64,000 bases of DNA from Shewanella nanhaiensis (GTDB lineage Bacteria > Pseudomonadota > Gammaproteobacteria > Enterobacterales > Shewanellaceae): assembly GCF_019457885.1 (NCBI RefSeq), contig NZ_JAHZST010000006.1, positions 248,001 to 312,000 of the forward strand. Direction: 5' to 3'. How positions within the stretch are numbered: the first letter of the stretch is position 1; each line of letters starts with the position of its first letter. The translations under genes were made by a program, and so were the position numbers. Of this stretch, positions 53,887 through 63,086 are shown piece after piece. The notes beneath the pieces were generated by a model. It was given only the letters and a program-made list of their open reading frames with translations, searched no databases and had not been told where the DNA came from.

Positions 53887-55179
53887 ATGACGACTCCTCT
53901 TGTAAATCGTTCAGTGATGCTGTGGCCTGAGTCGTTACAAACCGATATAGATAAGCAACTTATTGAGGGCTTAGCGAGCATCGGTTGGCAGTTTCAGACC
54001 AGCATTTTTAAGAAAAGCAGTGCGGCTTCGGTCGGGTTGGCTTTTATTGATCTCGCCTCCTTGGAACGATCTAGGGCCGTACTGGAGAAGGAGAAACATT
54101 GCCAATGGATAGTTATCACAGCTCAGGAGGAGCTAAAACAGATAGCTAAGCGTCTCTCTTTGAGCAATGTTTATGATTATCACCACAGACCCGTGGATAT
54201 CGATATTCTTTCCGCCATGATAGGTCACTGCATCGGTATGCAGCAGCTCAACACATCTGAGCCGGAGGTGCATACTGAGGGGCCAACGAAATCCCTTAAT
54301 CTACTATATGAACTGGCCTGTAAAGTGGCCAAAACCGATGTAACTTTGCTGCTTCAGGGGCCGTCTGGCAGTGGTAAAGAGTATTTAGCGCGCTATATTC
54401 ATAAGAACTCTGCTCGTCATACAGGACCTTTTGTCAGCTTAAATTGTGCTGGCATACAAGCGACCTTAGCTCAAGATGAGCTTTTTGGTCATGAAAAGGG
54501 GGCGTTTACTGGTGCGGATCAGCAACATATTGGTGCCTTTGAACAGGCTAACGGGGGAACGCTACTACTCGATGAGATAGGCGACCTGCCGATGGAGTTA
54601 CAGGGAAACTTTTTACAGGTCCTTGAAACTCGCCATATCAAGCGAGTTGGCAGCAGTGTACAGCGTCCCATTGATACCCGAATCTTAGCTGCTAGCCATA
54701 GAAACCTGTTTGAACTGGTGCAGGAGGGGCATTTTAGGTTAGATCTCTATTATCGGCTCAATGTTATTACGTTGGAGGTACCGCCGTTGGCTGCAAGGCA
54801 AGATGATATTTTGCCACTTGCTCGTCGTTTTTTACTGGAGTTTGAATCTAATCACCATGTTTCTAAGCGCCTCTCATCTGATGCTGAGCGACAACTTTGT
54901 CTGCATTATTGGCCTGGAAATGTCCGTGAGCTACACAATGTGATCACCCAAGCTGCTATTTTAGTGGATGGAGACATTATCTACGCTAAGGATATTCAGT
55001 TCAGTACGCCCAGTGGCAGTGGTTCATCACTAAAAGAACATCTGGAGAGGGCTGAGGCGGAGCATATTCGTTCAGTCTTGCTGGCACATCAAGGCAATCG
55101 AAATAAGGCTGCACTGCAGCTTGGGATCTCTCGCCACACTCTCTATCGCCGCATCAAGCAGCTTGACGTTAACGCTTAA
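53887..55179 (+). CDS. Sigma54-dependent activator with non-canonical receiver (VpsR-like)
   Basis: A 430-residue enhancer-binding protein. The N-terminal 120 residues resemble a receiver but lack the acidic pair (MLWPES in its place), though Asp55 sits where a phospho-acceptor would be. The AAA+ domain is complete: Walker A GPSGSGKE, GAFTGA loop, Walker B TLLLDEIGDLP, and arginine-finger region. The Fis-type helix-turn-helix is at the end (GNRNKAALQLGISRHTLYRR). VpsR of Vibrio, which switches matrix genes in response to c-di-GMP, has this layout; the link here is by layout only. In the same window the other NtrC-like regulator lacks GAFTGA. Confidence 0.85.
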   Translation: MTTPLVNRSVMLWPESLQTDIDKQLIEGLASIGWQFQTSIFKKSSAASVGLAFIDLASLERSRAVLEKEKHCQWIVITAQEELKQIAKRLSLSNVYDYHHRPVDIDILSAMIGHCIGMQQLNTSEPEVHTEGPTKSLNLLYELACKVAKTDVTLLLQGPSGSGKEYLARYIHKNSARHTGPFVSLNCAGIQATLAQDELFGHEKGAFTGADQQHIGAFEQANGGTLLLDEIGDLPMELQGNFLQVLETRHIKRVGSSVQRPIDTRILAASHRNLFELVQEGHFRLDLYYRLNVITLEVPPLAARQDDILPLARRFLLEFESNHHVSKRLSSDAERQLCLHYWPGNVRELHNVITQAAILVDGDIIYAKDIQFSTPSGSGSSLKEHLERAEAEHIRSVLLAHQGNRNKAALQLGISRHTLYRRIKQLDVNA

Positions 55180-55348
55180 TCTTTTTCTCATCAGCTTTAT
55201 TCTGAACACTTAGTTCTAGGGTTAAATCTCTTAACTCGAACCTCTGAAGTGGTTAAAACTTGTTATTTAACTTCAGCTTTGGCAGTTTAAGCCTAATTGC
55301 TTTAAGAGCCTTCATAAAATATAAGGCGTGACCACTTCGGGATAGATG

Positions 55349-56683
55349 ATGAAAAATAATAACAATGGAGCCGCAACGCTTAGGCCATTAAGTAAATCCT
55401 CTTTACTGCTAGCAGGATTAACGACACTGGCTTTAGCCGCCCCTGCAATGGCTGCAAATATCACTGTGATACATGCCGGTGAACTACTAGTGACTCCAGG
55501 TAATAAACCACTTAAGCAGCAGACGTTAGTTATTGAAAATGGGACGATTAAGGATGTTAAGTCGGGGTATTTAGCTGCTAAGACTTTTGGTGATGCTCAG
55601 GTTATTGACCTTAAGAAACATTTTGTTATGCCAGGGTTGATGGATATGCATGTTCATCTTCAAGGGGAGCTTGGTCCTAAAAATGACAGTGAAAAGCTAC
55701 GCATGTCAGACGCCGAAATAGCTATTCGCAGCGCCTATTTTGCTAAAAAAACCTTGATGGCAGGTTTCACTACGGTTCGCGATTTAGGAGCTAAGCCTGA
55801 ACAGATTTATGCCCTGAGAGATGGGATTGAGAGGGGCTGGGTTGATGGGCCTCGTATTATCGCCTCTGGCGGTGTTTCAGTTACTGGGGGGCATGGTGAT
55901 GTGGATGGTATGAGTCCCGACCTACTTGACAAATACACCTCTAAAACGATTTGTGACGGCCCTTATGACTGCCGAAGTGCCACAAGACGTGCAATTAAGT
56001 TTGGCGCCGATGTGATTAAGATAACCTCTACCGGAGGTGTTCTGTCTGATACCAATACAGGTACAGGTCAGCAGATGGCCGACGATGAACTTAAAGAGAT
56101 TGTGGATACCGCTCACGGGCTTGGACGTAAGGTCGCGAGCCATGCCCATGCGACTCAGGGCATTAATGCCGCTCTGCGTGCAGGTGTCGACAGTATCGAG
56201 CACGGCAGTTATGCGGACAAGGAGAGTATTAAGCTATTGAAGAAAAATGGGGCGTACCTCGTTCCAACCTTGCTTGCGGGTGATACTGTGGTAAAGATGG
56301 CTGCAACATCAGATTTTATGTCAGAGGATATCAAGGCTAAAGCTAAGCGGGTTGGCTTTGATATGACTGATAATTTTAAAGCTGTCCATAAGGCGGGTGT
56401 GAAGATAGCCTATGGAACTGATAGTGGTGTGTCTCAACATGGGACCAATGCTCGCGAGGCGGTGTTGATGCATCAAGCTGGGATGTCGAATTCAGACATC
56501 TTAAAATCAGCGACAGTTAATGGCGCCGACCTTATCGGTATGTCGGATGAGCTAGGTACTCTGGAGATTGGAAAGTTTGCCGATATCATTGCAACTGACA
56601 TGAGCCCACTTGAGGATATTAAGGCCCTACTGGATGTCGACTTTGTGATGAAAGGTGGCAAGGTGTATAAAAATAAGGATTGA
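55349..56683 (+). CDS. Exported amidohydrolase (imidazolonepropionase/Xaa-Pro dipeptidase-like)
   Basis: About 444 residues with a long signal peptide (cleavage near APAMA-AN). Metal-dependent hydrolase: DMHVHLQG (first two His), VIKITSTGG (probable carboxylated Lys), ASHAHATQG, DSIEHGSYA and AYGTDSGVSQHG supply the usual binuclear site. Its nearest relatives by memory are the Sgx9260/Cc2672-type periplasmic carboxypeptidases that cut L-Xaa-L-(Arg/Lys/hydrophobic) dipeptides. It probably trims peptides in the periplasm. Of the two adjacent ATG codons the second (55349) has better spacing to GGGA. Confidence 0.88.
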   Translation: MKNNNNGAATLRPLSKSSLLLAGLTTLALAAPAMAANITVIHAGELLVTPGNKPLKQQTLVIENGTIKDVKSGYLAAKTFGDAQVIDLKKHFVMPGLMDMHVHLQGELGPKNDSEKLRMSDAEIAIRSAYFAKKTLMAGFTTVRDLGAKPEQIYALRDGIERGWVDGPRIIASGGVSVTGGHGDVDGMSPDLLDKYTSKTICDGPYDCRSATRRAIKFGADVIKITSTGGVLSDTNTGTGQQMADDELKEIVDTAHGLGRKVASHAHATQGINAALRAGVDSIEHGSYADKESIKLLKKNGAYLVPTLLAGDTVVKMAATSDFMSEDIKAKAKRVGFDMTDNFKAVHKAGVKIAYGTDSGVSQHGTNAREAVLMHQAGMSNSDILKSATVNGADLIGMSDELGTLEIGKFADIIATDMSPLEDIKALLDVDFVMKGGKVYKNKD

Positions 56684-56750
56684 TACTAGCAGCTTACATA
56701 GCAACAGAGCTGAAGGATAGCTTCTAGCCCTGTTGCACTTAAATTAGCCC

Positions 56751-57239
56751 TTATGCTTTGATGATAAAGTCGCCCTGCATGATTGCCCAGTGTCCAGGGA
56801 AAGAGCAGAAGAACTTATAAGACTCTGCAGGAGACATCCCCTCAGTGCTGAAGGTAATACTGGTTGAAGCACCACCACCGACAATATCAGTATGGGCAAT
56901 AACACGCTCATCTCCCTCTTTTACATAGCTAAGGGCGGCACCTGCTCCCATCCCTTCATTGGCAACGGCTGACATATCGGCAAGCTTAGTTAGCACCCAG
57001 TTATGGCCCATGGCTGTAGCAGGTAGTTGTCCTGCGTGAGTTAAGGTTAAGGTGACCTCTTTACAGCTTGCCGGAACGCTTAGTTCTTTGGTGTTAAATT
57101 GCATCGCATCATTGGCGCTGATTGTTAATTCACATTCACTCGCGTTGGCGGCAGCACTGAACGACAAAGAACAAAGTGCACTAAAACCGAGTAAACCCAC
57201 TGCGCTTATCGTCTTTAGACGATTGATTGAGATTTTCAT
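56751..57239 (-). CDS. azu: Azurin, type 1 blue copper protein
   Basis: Periplasmic electron-transfer protein. Signal peptide about 1-35 (AAANA-SECEL). The copper ligands are in place: His in MGHNW, Cys and His in FFCSFPGHW, and Met four residues after that His (HWAIM). ECELTISANDAMQFNTKEL is the usual azurin start. From the ATG at 57239, with AAGGA upstream, the length is about 162, normal for a precursor; the frame upstream adds a non-signal-like extension. A Fur-like box lies in its upstream region. Confidence 0.95.
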   Translation of the reverse strand: MKISINRLKTISAVGLLGFSALCSLSFSAAANASECELTISANDAMQFNTKELSVPASCKEVTLTLTHAGQLPATAMGHNWVLTKLADMSAVANEGMGAGAALSYVKEGDERVIAHTDIVGGGASTSITFSTEGMSPAESYKFFCSFPGHWAIMQGDFIIKA

Positions 57240-57302
57240 TTTGAAATCCTTTTTGATTATATTAAGTGTGTTAAACACGGCGATATCATAATTAAATTAA
57301 AT

Positions 57303-57321
57303 CTTAATGAGAATTGTTATC
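57303..57321. promoter_or_regulatory. Fur-box-like sequence before azurin
   Basis: CTTAATGAGAATTGTTATC agrees at 14 of 19 positions with the Fur consensus GATAATGATAATCATTATC, and lies about 65 bases before the azurin start. It may put azurin under iron control. The rest of 57240-57622 is AT-rich, with no gene seen. Confidence 0.4.
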
Positions 57322-57622
57322 ACTGTTTGAGAGGGAAGGAAGAACTAATAAAGCCGTGTTTATGGAAAGTGGTGTCCACATTAAAGTCTATACTATCAAT
57401 TTGTTATATTATTTTTTGGAGGCAGCTGATCTATTTAAAATTTACAATTGTAAGTCGATGATTTGATGTAGTAGCCATGTTAGTTTAGGGGCATTTACAA
57501 TACATCCAGTAAATATTGCCTTAGAAGGTTTTCACTCCGGTAGAAAACAATTAAGATCAACGTCGCAAAACTGCTCACGCAAACGTAATGAGTAACATTG
57601 GATGTAATAACAAGGGAATAAT

Positions 57623-57970
57623 ATGGAATATTTTGTAGGCGGGTTAAAAAAGTATGCTGATTTTACAGGTCGAGCTCGCCGTAAAGAGTTTTGGATGTAT
57701 ACGTTGTTTTATCTGATCTTTTATGTTTTAGCTGCTTTTATCGATTCTCTCTTGGGGACTATGATATTTACTGCTATTTTGGCATTAGGATTGTTTCTAC
57801 CTACAATCGCAATTGCAGCTCGTCGCTTACATGATACGGGGCGATCTGGCTGGTGGCAGTTACTGGGCCTTATTCCGCTAATTGGGGCCATCGTTCTACT
57901 GATCTTTTATGTGCAAGATAGTATTGGTGAGAATGAATATGGTGCAAGCCCGAAGGCCGTAGAAGCGTAA
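57623..57970 (+). CDS. DUF805 family membrane protein
   Basis: A 115-residue inner-membrane protein with three or four helices. GRARRKEFWMYTLF at the start, AARRLHDTGRSGWWQLL in the middle and DSIGENEYG at the end are characteristic of DUF805 (YhaH-like). Function unknown; often stress-related. AGGG precedes the ATG. Confidence 0.93.
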   Translation: MEYFVGGLKKYADFTGRARRKEFWMYTLFYLIFYVLAAFIDSLLGTMIFTAILALGLFLPTIAIAARRLHDTGRSGWWQLLGLIPLIGAIVLLIFYVQDSIGENEYGASPKAVEA

Positions 57971-57987
57971 AATAGTGTGATAAGTTA

Positions 57988-58012
57988 AGAGGGGGCTTTG
58001 GCCTCCTTTTTT
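57988..58012 (+). terminator. Rho-independent terminator after the DUF805 gene
   Basis: GAGGGGGC and GCCTCC pair around TTTG and are followed by TTTTTT. Confidence 0.8.
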
Positions 58013-58126
58013 ATTGTCCAATTGATTTATAGCTCTGTGTTTGGTTATCAACAGAAACAGAAAAAGAGCATCGCGGCCCCTTTTCAACTTTATAGTCAGC
58101 CAAACCTGACTGCAATATAGCCGAAC

Positions 58127-59341
58127 TTAATTTGCGGTTACTTTTATGCGTTCAACATCTGCTGCGGGCTCATCAATAACAAAATCTAACTGCACCTGAA
58201 CATCTTTAGCACCTTGCTTAGACTTTTTGTAGGTCCACTGCTTAAGCGCTTTTACCGCCTGCTTGTCGAATACACCTTTAGGTGAGGATTTGATCACAGA
58301 GATATTTGCAACAGCACCAGATTTTTTGATATCAAACTCAAGTTGCACAAAGCCATTTTGTTTTGCTTCAACCGCTGCCTTTGGGTATTTAGGCTCTACG
58401 CGTGTTAATGGATGGATCTGCTGTTTTTTTACTGTATGAGTAGAGTCATGCTTATCACCAGCTTGGACTTGTTGATTCAGCATTAAGCCGCTAAAACCTA
58501 AGCCTAGTGTGAGACCGATAATTGCGAGTGTGCTTTTTCCATGTTGTTTCTTCATCTGTAATATCCTCTCTTTTAGTATATTTTTATTTCCATAGTGGGT
58601 GTGTAACATGCCGATGTGAGCTTGCTGGGAGTAAGTGAGCAAGGCTCGGCTATAGGCAATCTTTTCATCTGTATTCATAGATGCGGTTATTTGAGCATCA
58701 CAGGCTAACTCTTGATCATCACGAAAACGTCGGTACGCGAGCCAACAGATAGGGTTAAACCAGAAAATACTGAGCAGGGCAAAGGCGATAAGATTCACGC
58801 CGATATCACCTCGGCGATGGTGATACTGTTCATGTTCAATCACGGCCGTTTGTTGGGCGATACTGAGTTGTTCAAATCCATAGGGAACGATGATTTTTGG
58901 TTGACGTAATCCCGCTAGCATAGGGGAGTGAATATCCTGATGTTGAATAACGGGCAGTCGAGTCTCTATACTAGTAAACGGTGAGCTATGATTGATTAGT
59001 TGTTTTAGTCTTACAGCATGAACGGCAATGGTCATCAACATGAAAGCGAGCCCAAGAGACCAGATTGCTAATAGGGTGGGAGCGGATAAAAACAGTTCAT
59101 TGTCAGCTAATGTTCTATCTGCCAGTACCCGATAGTGCTCAAGCTGTATGATGCGAGAGTTAGATAGCAAGTTTGGCACTAAGTGTATGATGGCAGAGCC
59201 AAGTAGCAGCATTGGAATTGCTAGCCAGAGCGCATAGGTGTGGTGAGCCCCGAAGAGTTTCAAAATCTGTTTGTGACCGACTAACAAAATGGCACAGATT
59301 AAGCTGATGAGTATGGTTTGCTCCATTAACCAATTAAGCAT
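58127..59341 (-). CDS. BlaR1/MecR1-type M56 membrane peptidase with C-terminal TonB domain
   Basis: About 404 residues: four membrane helices, the zinc motif HEQYHH in the M56 domain (about 170-180, with DDQELACDA carrying the third ligand), and a TonB-type C-terminal domain (EPKYPKAAVEAKQNGFVQLEFDI, VKALKQWTYKKS). BlaR1-like proteins cut or trigger removal of their BlaI repressor when a signal is bound; here a TonB-like domain stands where a penicillin-sensing domain would be, so the signal is not a beta-lactam. Coupled to the upstream BlaI-type gene; the ATG at 59341 has GGAG at a better distance than the GTG at 59347. Confidence 0.87.
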   Translation of the reverse strand: MLNWLMEQTILISLICAILLVGHKQILKLFGAHHTYALWLAIPMLLLGSAIIHLVPNLLSNSRIIQLEHYRVLADRTLADNELFLSAPTLLAIWSLGLAFMLMTIAVHAVRLKQLINHSSPFTSIETRLPVIQHQDIHSPMLAGLRQPKIIVPYGFEQLSIAQQTAVIEHEQYHHRRGDIGVNLIAFALLSIFWFNPICWLAYRRFRDDQELACDAQITASMNTDEKIAYSRALLTYSQQAHIGMLHTHYGNKNILKERILQMKKQHGKSTLAIIGLTLGLGFSGLMLNQQVQAGDKHDSTHTVKKQQIHPLTRVEPKYPKAAVEAKQNGFVQLEFDIKKSGAVANISVIKSSPKGVFDKQAVKALKQWTYKKSKQGAKDVQVQLDFVIDEPAADVERIKVTAN

Positions 59342-59343
59342 TA

Positions 59344-59715
59344 TCACTTCTCCTCTTCCCAGTTATCGATAAGTTGTTTTAACTCAGCGATATCATCAGA
59401 GCTGAGCTTATTCTCCTTCGCGAATCCAGCAACTAAGGGGGTTAACTTGCCTGAAAAGACTCTCTCTATGAAAGATTGACTCTCTTTAAGCTGAAACTCC
59501 CCTTGATCTATAAGTGGATGATAGAGGTATGAGCGTCCCTGCTTTTCAAACCCAATAGCCTCTTTTTTCACGAGTCGATTGAGCAAAGTTTTGACTGTTT
59601 TCTCATGCCACTGCTTGCTCTTATCAAGTTGAGCAACGACCTCTGATGAACTCATAGGGGATGAGTGCCAGAGTAGATTGAGCACTGCTAATTCGGAATT
59701 ACTGATCTCTTTCAT
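59344..59715 (-). CDS. BlaI/MecI-type repressor
   Basis: About 123 residues: winged helix (ISNSELAVLNLLWHSSPMSSSEVVAQLDKSKQWHEKTVKTLLNRLVKKEAIGF) and a C-terminal dimerisation helix ending LKQLIDNWEEEK, as in BlaI/MecI/CopY proteins. It presumably represses its own operon through the twin operator just upstream. The start at 59715 is chosen because GGAG then lies six bases upstream. Confidence 0.92.
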   Translation of the reverse strand: MKEISNSELAVLNLLWHSSPMSSSEVVAQLDKSKQWHEKTVKTLLNRLVKKEAIGFEKQGRSYLYHPLIDQGEFQLKESQSFIERVFSGKLTPLVAGFAKENKLSSDDIAELKQLIDNWEEEK

Positions 59716-59749
59716 GGCCATCTCCTGAAACAAATTTAACCTTTATTAT

Positions 59750-59793
59750 GATTACGAGTGTAATCTTTAGTTGTTAAGATTACACCTGTAATC
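59750..59793 (-). promoter_or_regulatory. Twin operators GATTAC-N4-GTAATC
   Basis: Two perfect palindromes, GATTACGAGTGTAATC (59750-59765) and GATTACACCTGTAATC (59778-59793), with centres 28 bases apart, 35-78 bases before the repressor start. BlaI-family operators are dyads of the type TACA-N-TGTA, so these are very likely the binding sites of the repressor. Confidence 0.82.
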
Positions 59794-59914
59794 ATAATGG
59801 TCAAGTGTTTTATTTAACATATATTGATAAATTGTAACCAAAGGCTTTATCTCGACTTTAAGCTCAGGGTAAAATAATGATTAAACACACCTAAACAAGG
59901 ATGCTAGGTATTAT

Positions 59915-60595
59915 ATGTTTTGTTATAACCCGCCAAAGAAGAGCGGCAAACAAGGAGGCATTCAGCTATTAGCTGGTGTTGTTTTGATAAGCGCTATGGT
60001 GACTCCGTCTGCATTAGGTGGGAGTAGTACTGGCTTAACAGGCTCCATTGCTCACAACCATAAACTCTCAATTTTTGATCAAAAATTGAGTTTTACACTT
60101 CCCGAAGGTTGGAAATTAGCTTTTTCAGAGAAGCAAAACACCATGTTTTCTGCTGAGTTTACGCCAGTTTCTGATGAATTGAGAGATTGGTCATCGCTGT
60201 TTTGTGTACAAGGTTTTAAGGGATTAGCAGATAGCTTTTCGCCTGAAACTTTTTTAGATTCGATTGCTGCGACCTATCAGGAAAACTGCACGGGAGAGAT
60301 CACCTATCAAAAATTAGGTGAAAGCGATATCGATGGGTATTCAGGGTTTACTGCCATTATCGGTTGCTCTCATATGCCAAATACTCATAAAGCAACTCAG
60401 TTTAATGCAAAATCATATTTATCCGATCCTAAAGGTGAAATAGGGCATTACACGGCGATATCAGGTGAGCAAGATATGTATCTGTTACACCAATCTATGC
60501 GAGGAGAGGTGTTTAATGCAGAGACACCACCTTTAGAGTCAGCTAACTACCGAGAGTTTATGGCAACAATTGCTCCTTATGGCCTCAGTCGATAG
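59915..60595 (+). CDS. Exported protein of unknown function
   Basis: A 226-residue protein with an N-terminal hydrophobic stretch after basic residues (KKSGKQGGIQLLAGVVLISAMVTPSALGG), probably a signal peptide or anchor. The body (FTLPEGWKLAFSEKQNTMFSAEFTP, then DGYSGFTAIIGCS) resembles small periplasmic proteins of the type that follow a beta-rich fold, but I recognise no family. It is divergent from the BlaI gene across a 200-base region; the twin operators are nearer to BlaI, though control of this gene too is possible. Confidence 0.7.
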   Translation: MFCYNPPKKSGKQGGIQLLAGVVLISAMVTPSALGGSSTGLTGSIAHNHKLSIFDQKLSFTLPEGWKLAFSEKQNTMFSAEFTPVSDELRDWSSLFCVQGFKGLADSFSPETFLDSIAATYQENCTGEITYQKLGESDIDGYSGFTAIIGCSHMPNTHKATQFNAKSYLSDPKGEIGHYTAISGEQDMYLLHQSMRGEVFNAETPPLESANYREFMATIAPYGLSR

Positions 60596-60732
60596 CCATG
60601 CTTTTTGAGGGGAGGTTACGATCTTGTCAATCAAAGGTTAGACTTTTATCCGTGTAGACGTCTATAATGCCGCGCTCACCTTACGCTGTATTAGCGCTGG
60701 TGATATTCTATACAAGTTTTAGTCAATCTTTT

Positions 60733-60957
60733 GTGGTGCCTGAGCTTATCCCAAGATTTTATTAAGTCGGATTTTAATGGGAGAGGGAGGGATAATCGGG
60801 AAGCCTGTGGAAATCTGGCACTGCCCCCGCAACGGTGAATGGTAAGAGTTAGGCGCGCCTGTTTTATCGGCAAGATAATGGGTGTTAAAAAAGTCTGAAC
60901 TTGTGCTGCTTTTCTTTAGGAGATGCAGCAATACCTAAGTCCGGAGACCGGCCCATT
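60733..60957 (+). promoter_or_regulatory. Cobalamin riboswitch
   Basis: Contains GGGAAGCCTGTGGAAATC, then GGCACTGCCCCCGCAACGGTGA, and at the end the B12 box AGTCCGGAGACCGGCCC, in the standard order and distance of the cobalamin family. It lies in front of btuB, its usual target. A stem of ATTTCG and CGAAAT (60971-60994) after the aptamer may be part of the expression platform. Confidence 0.96.
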
Positions 60958-61080
60958 TGATGATTTTGAGATTTCGGCGGGCAGATCTCGAAATGCGATA
61001 GAAAGCTTCAATCATTTGAGCTCAATCAACTCTATTCGTGACATTTTTGCCCCGTTTTCCCTTCAGGAGTTAAAGGAAAA

Positions 61081-62991
61081 ATGGGTACATTATCTATTAA
61101 AGAGTCTATTAAACAGACTCGTAAAAAGTCTAATAAAGGCTCAATCAAATTATCTCAAGTTGCACTGTTAGTGAGCAGTATCATCAGCTTATCTTCATAT
61201 TCGGCTATGGCCGAAGACGTTACTGCCAATACTGTCAAAGTTGATGAAAAGATCACTGTAACGGGCTCACGTTTTGACAGAACCGCCGATCAGCAGCTTA
61301 CTGTTATCAACACTATTGAACGTGAAGAGATCGCACGTCTTAATCCTAAGTCGGTTGCCGATGTGTTAGAAACATTGCCAGGAGTCAGCATTTCACGCAA
61401 CGGTGGTGCGGGTCAGGCAGTATCGGTTAGCGTTCGCGGTAGCAATTCAAACCATGTATTAGTGCTAATCGATGGCATAAAAGTCGGTTCAGCAACGCTA
61501 GGCACCGTCAGCTTTAATACGCTTTCACCTGAAAACATTGAGCGTATCGAAGTGTTAAAAGGACCTCGTGCATCAGTTTGGGGCAGCGACGCAATTGGTG
61601 GCGTGATTCAAATTTTTACTCGTCAGTTAAAAGATGGTGAGTGGTTTGCTGGTGCAGAATATGGCAGCAACGATTACATTCGCGGCTCGTTTGGCACAGG
61701 TATGAGCCATGGTAATGGCAGCACAACGCTTGCTGTTAACCATGAACAGTCTGATGGATACGATGTCTACAATGGCGCACCGGTTGAAAATGACGATGAC
61801 GGTTATAACCGCACCTCTTTATCGTTAAAAGGCTCTCAGCAAATTAATCAAAACTGGCAAGCACTTTGGAATGGTCAGTATGATAAAGGCAATACCCAAT
61901 ACGATGATATCTATGCGTTTGGGTCTGCCGATGAGTCTGACTTTGATAATTACCTTTGGAATCTTGCTGCGCAGTACAGCAATGAGCAATTTACCAGTAA
62001 GTTGGCATTAAGCCAGTTTAGTGATGCGAATGAAAACTTCCGTGGCGACGATATCATGGTGCCGGTTTCAGTATTTGAAACCAAGCGCGATCAAATTAAC
62101 TGGAGTAACCAATATCTAGCGGCTAATGATTTAACCTTCACTGGTGGTGTTGATTGGTCAAACGAAGCGGTTAAAGGCGATTACGCTCAAGATGAACGTG
62201 ATATTTTTGGGGCCTATATACTTGCGCAGAAGCAGTGGAGCCAACTACTTGCAGAAGTTGCGGTGCGTTATGATGATGTAGAAAACATTGATAGTGAAGT
62301 GTCTTACAACGCCAGCCTCGCTTACCAGCTGACTGAAGAGTGGCGCTTGGCGGCATCAACTGGTACAGCTTTTAAAGCGCCGACCTTTAATGACTTATAC
62401 TGGCCAGATTCCGGTAATCCAGATCTGATTTCAGAAACAGCTAAAAGCTACGATCTGACTTTGCACTATCAAGCAAGTGACATTCGTGCTTACATTAGTC
62501 TATTTGAAAACAGCATTGATAACCTAATTGCTTGGGGACCAACAGGTGAGAAAGATGAGTATGGTTTTGATATCTGGAAGCCTGCCAATGTTAATGAAGC
62601 TAAAATTCAAGGTGTTGAACTCTCTGCTAACTTTAGCGTGTTTAACCTCGAACATCAGGTAGCTTACACCTTCCTAGATGCGGAAAATAAGCAAACCGAT
62701 GATGAGCTCATTGGCCGCAGCGAAAATGAGTTTAACTACCAGGTTAGTTATGCTTGGGAGCAAGTTGATCTATTGGCTAATTACCACTACCAAGGTAAAC
62801 GTTACGCTGGCTCAAAAAATTACTTTGATGCCACTCATCAGTTGGACCTTAGTATTGGTTATCAGTTAGATGATGCATGGAGTTTTCGTTTAAAGGCGAA
62901 TAACCTGTTCGATGAAGAGGTTATTTCTGCGCAAAACTACTTTAGTCCTGGAAGAGAGTTTTTCTTTAGTGTGAATTACCAAGCGTTCTAG
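61081..62991 (+). CDS. btuB: TonB-dependent vitamin B12 receptor
   Basis: A 636-residue outer-membrane receptor for cobalamin. Signal peptide 1-44 (SSYSAMA-ED), Ton box around residues 57-64 (KITVTGSR), plug (LPGVSISRNGGAGQAVSVSVRGS, VLKGPRASVWGSDAIGGVIQIFTR), and a beta-barrel with DxxxxYxxx-type repeats ending in FFFSVNYQAF with terminal aromatic. The cobalamin riboswitch upstream confirms the assignment. ATG preceded by AAGGA. The acidic DNDDDG-like and SDESDFD loops could be the calcium-binding loops. The lipoprotein gene comes after a terminator, so it is separate. Confidence 0.94.
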   Translation: MGTLSIKESIKQTRKKSNKGSIKLSQVALLVSSIISLSSYSAMAEDVTANTVKVDEKITVTGSRFDRTADQQLTVINTIEREEIARLNPKSVADVLETLPGVSISRNGGAGQAVSVSVRGSNSNHVLVLIDGIKVGSATLGTVSFNTLSPENIERIEVLKGPRASVWGSDAIGGVIQIFTRQLKDGEWFAGAEYGSNDYIRGSFGTGMSHGNGSTTLAVNHEQSDGYDVYNGAPVENDDDGYNRTSLSLKGSQQINQNWQALWNGQYDKGNTQYDDIYAFGSADESDFDNYLWNLAAQYSNEQFTSKLALSQFSDANENFRGDDIMVPVSVFETKRDQINWSNQYLAANDLTFTGGVDWSNEAVKGDYAQDERDIFGAYILAQKQWSQLLAEVAVRYDDVENIDSEVSYNASLAYQLTEEWRLAASTGTAFKAPTFNDLYWPDSGNPDLISETAKSYDLTLHYQASDIRAYISLFENSIDNLIAWGPTGEKDEYGFDIWKPANVNEAKIQGVELSANFSVFNLEHQVAYTFLDAENKQTDDELIGRSENEFNYQVSYAWEQVDLLANYHYQGKRYAGSKNYFDATHQLDLSIGYQLDDAWSFRLKANNLFDEEVISAQNYFSPGREFFFSVNYQAF

Positions 62992-63022
62992 ATAGTGCGA
63001 TTGGAATTTAGAAATTGAAACT

Positions 63023-63050
63023 AAAGCCAGATCAAGTATCTGGCTTTTTA
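63023..63050 (+). terminator. Rho-independent terminator of btuB
   Basis: AAAGCCAGAT and ATCTGGCTTTTT around CAAGT, about 30 bases after the stop. Confidence 0.93.
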
Positions 63051-63086
63051 CGTTATTAATTGGAATAAATAGAAAGAGACTTTGAA

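Noticed and set aside
56701..56736. Terminator between the amidohydrolase and azurin genes
   Set aside because: GCAACAG and CTGTTGC can pair, but the loop is long and neither side has a T run; too weak to list as a terminator.
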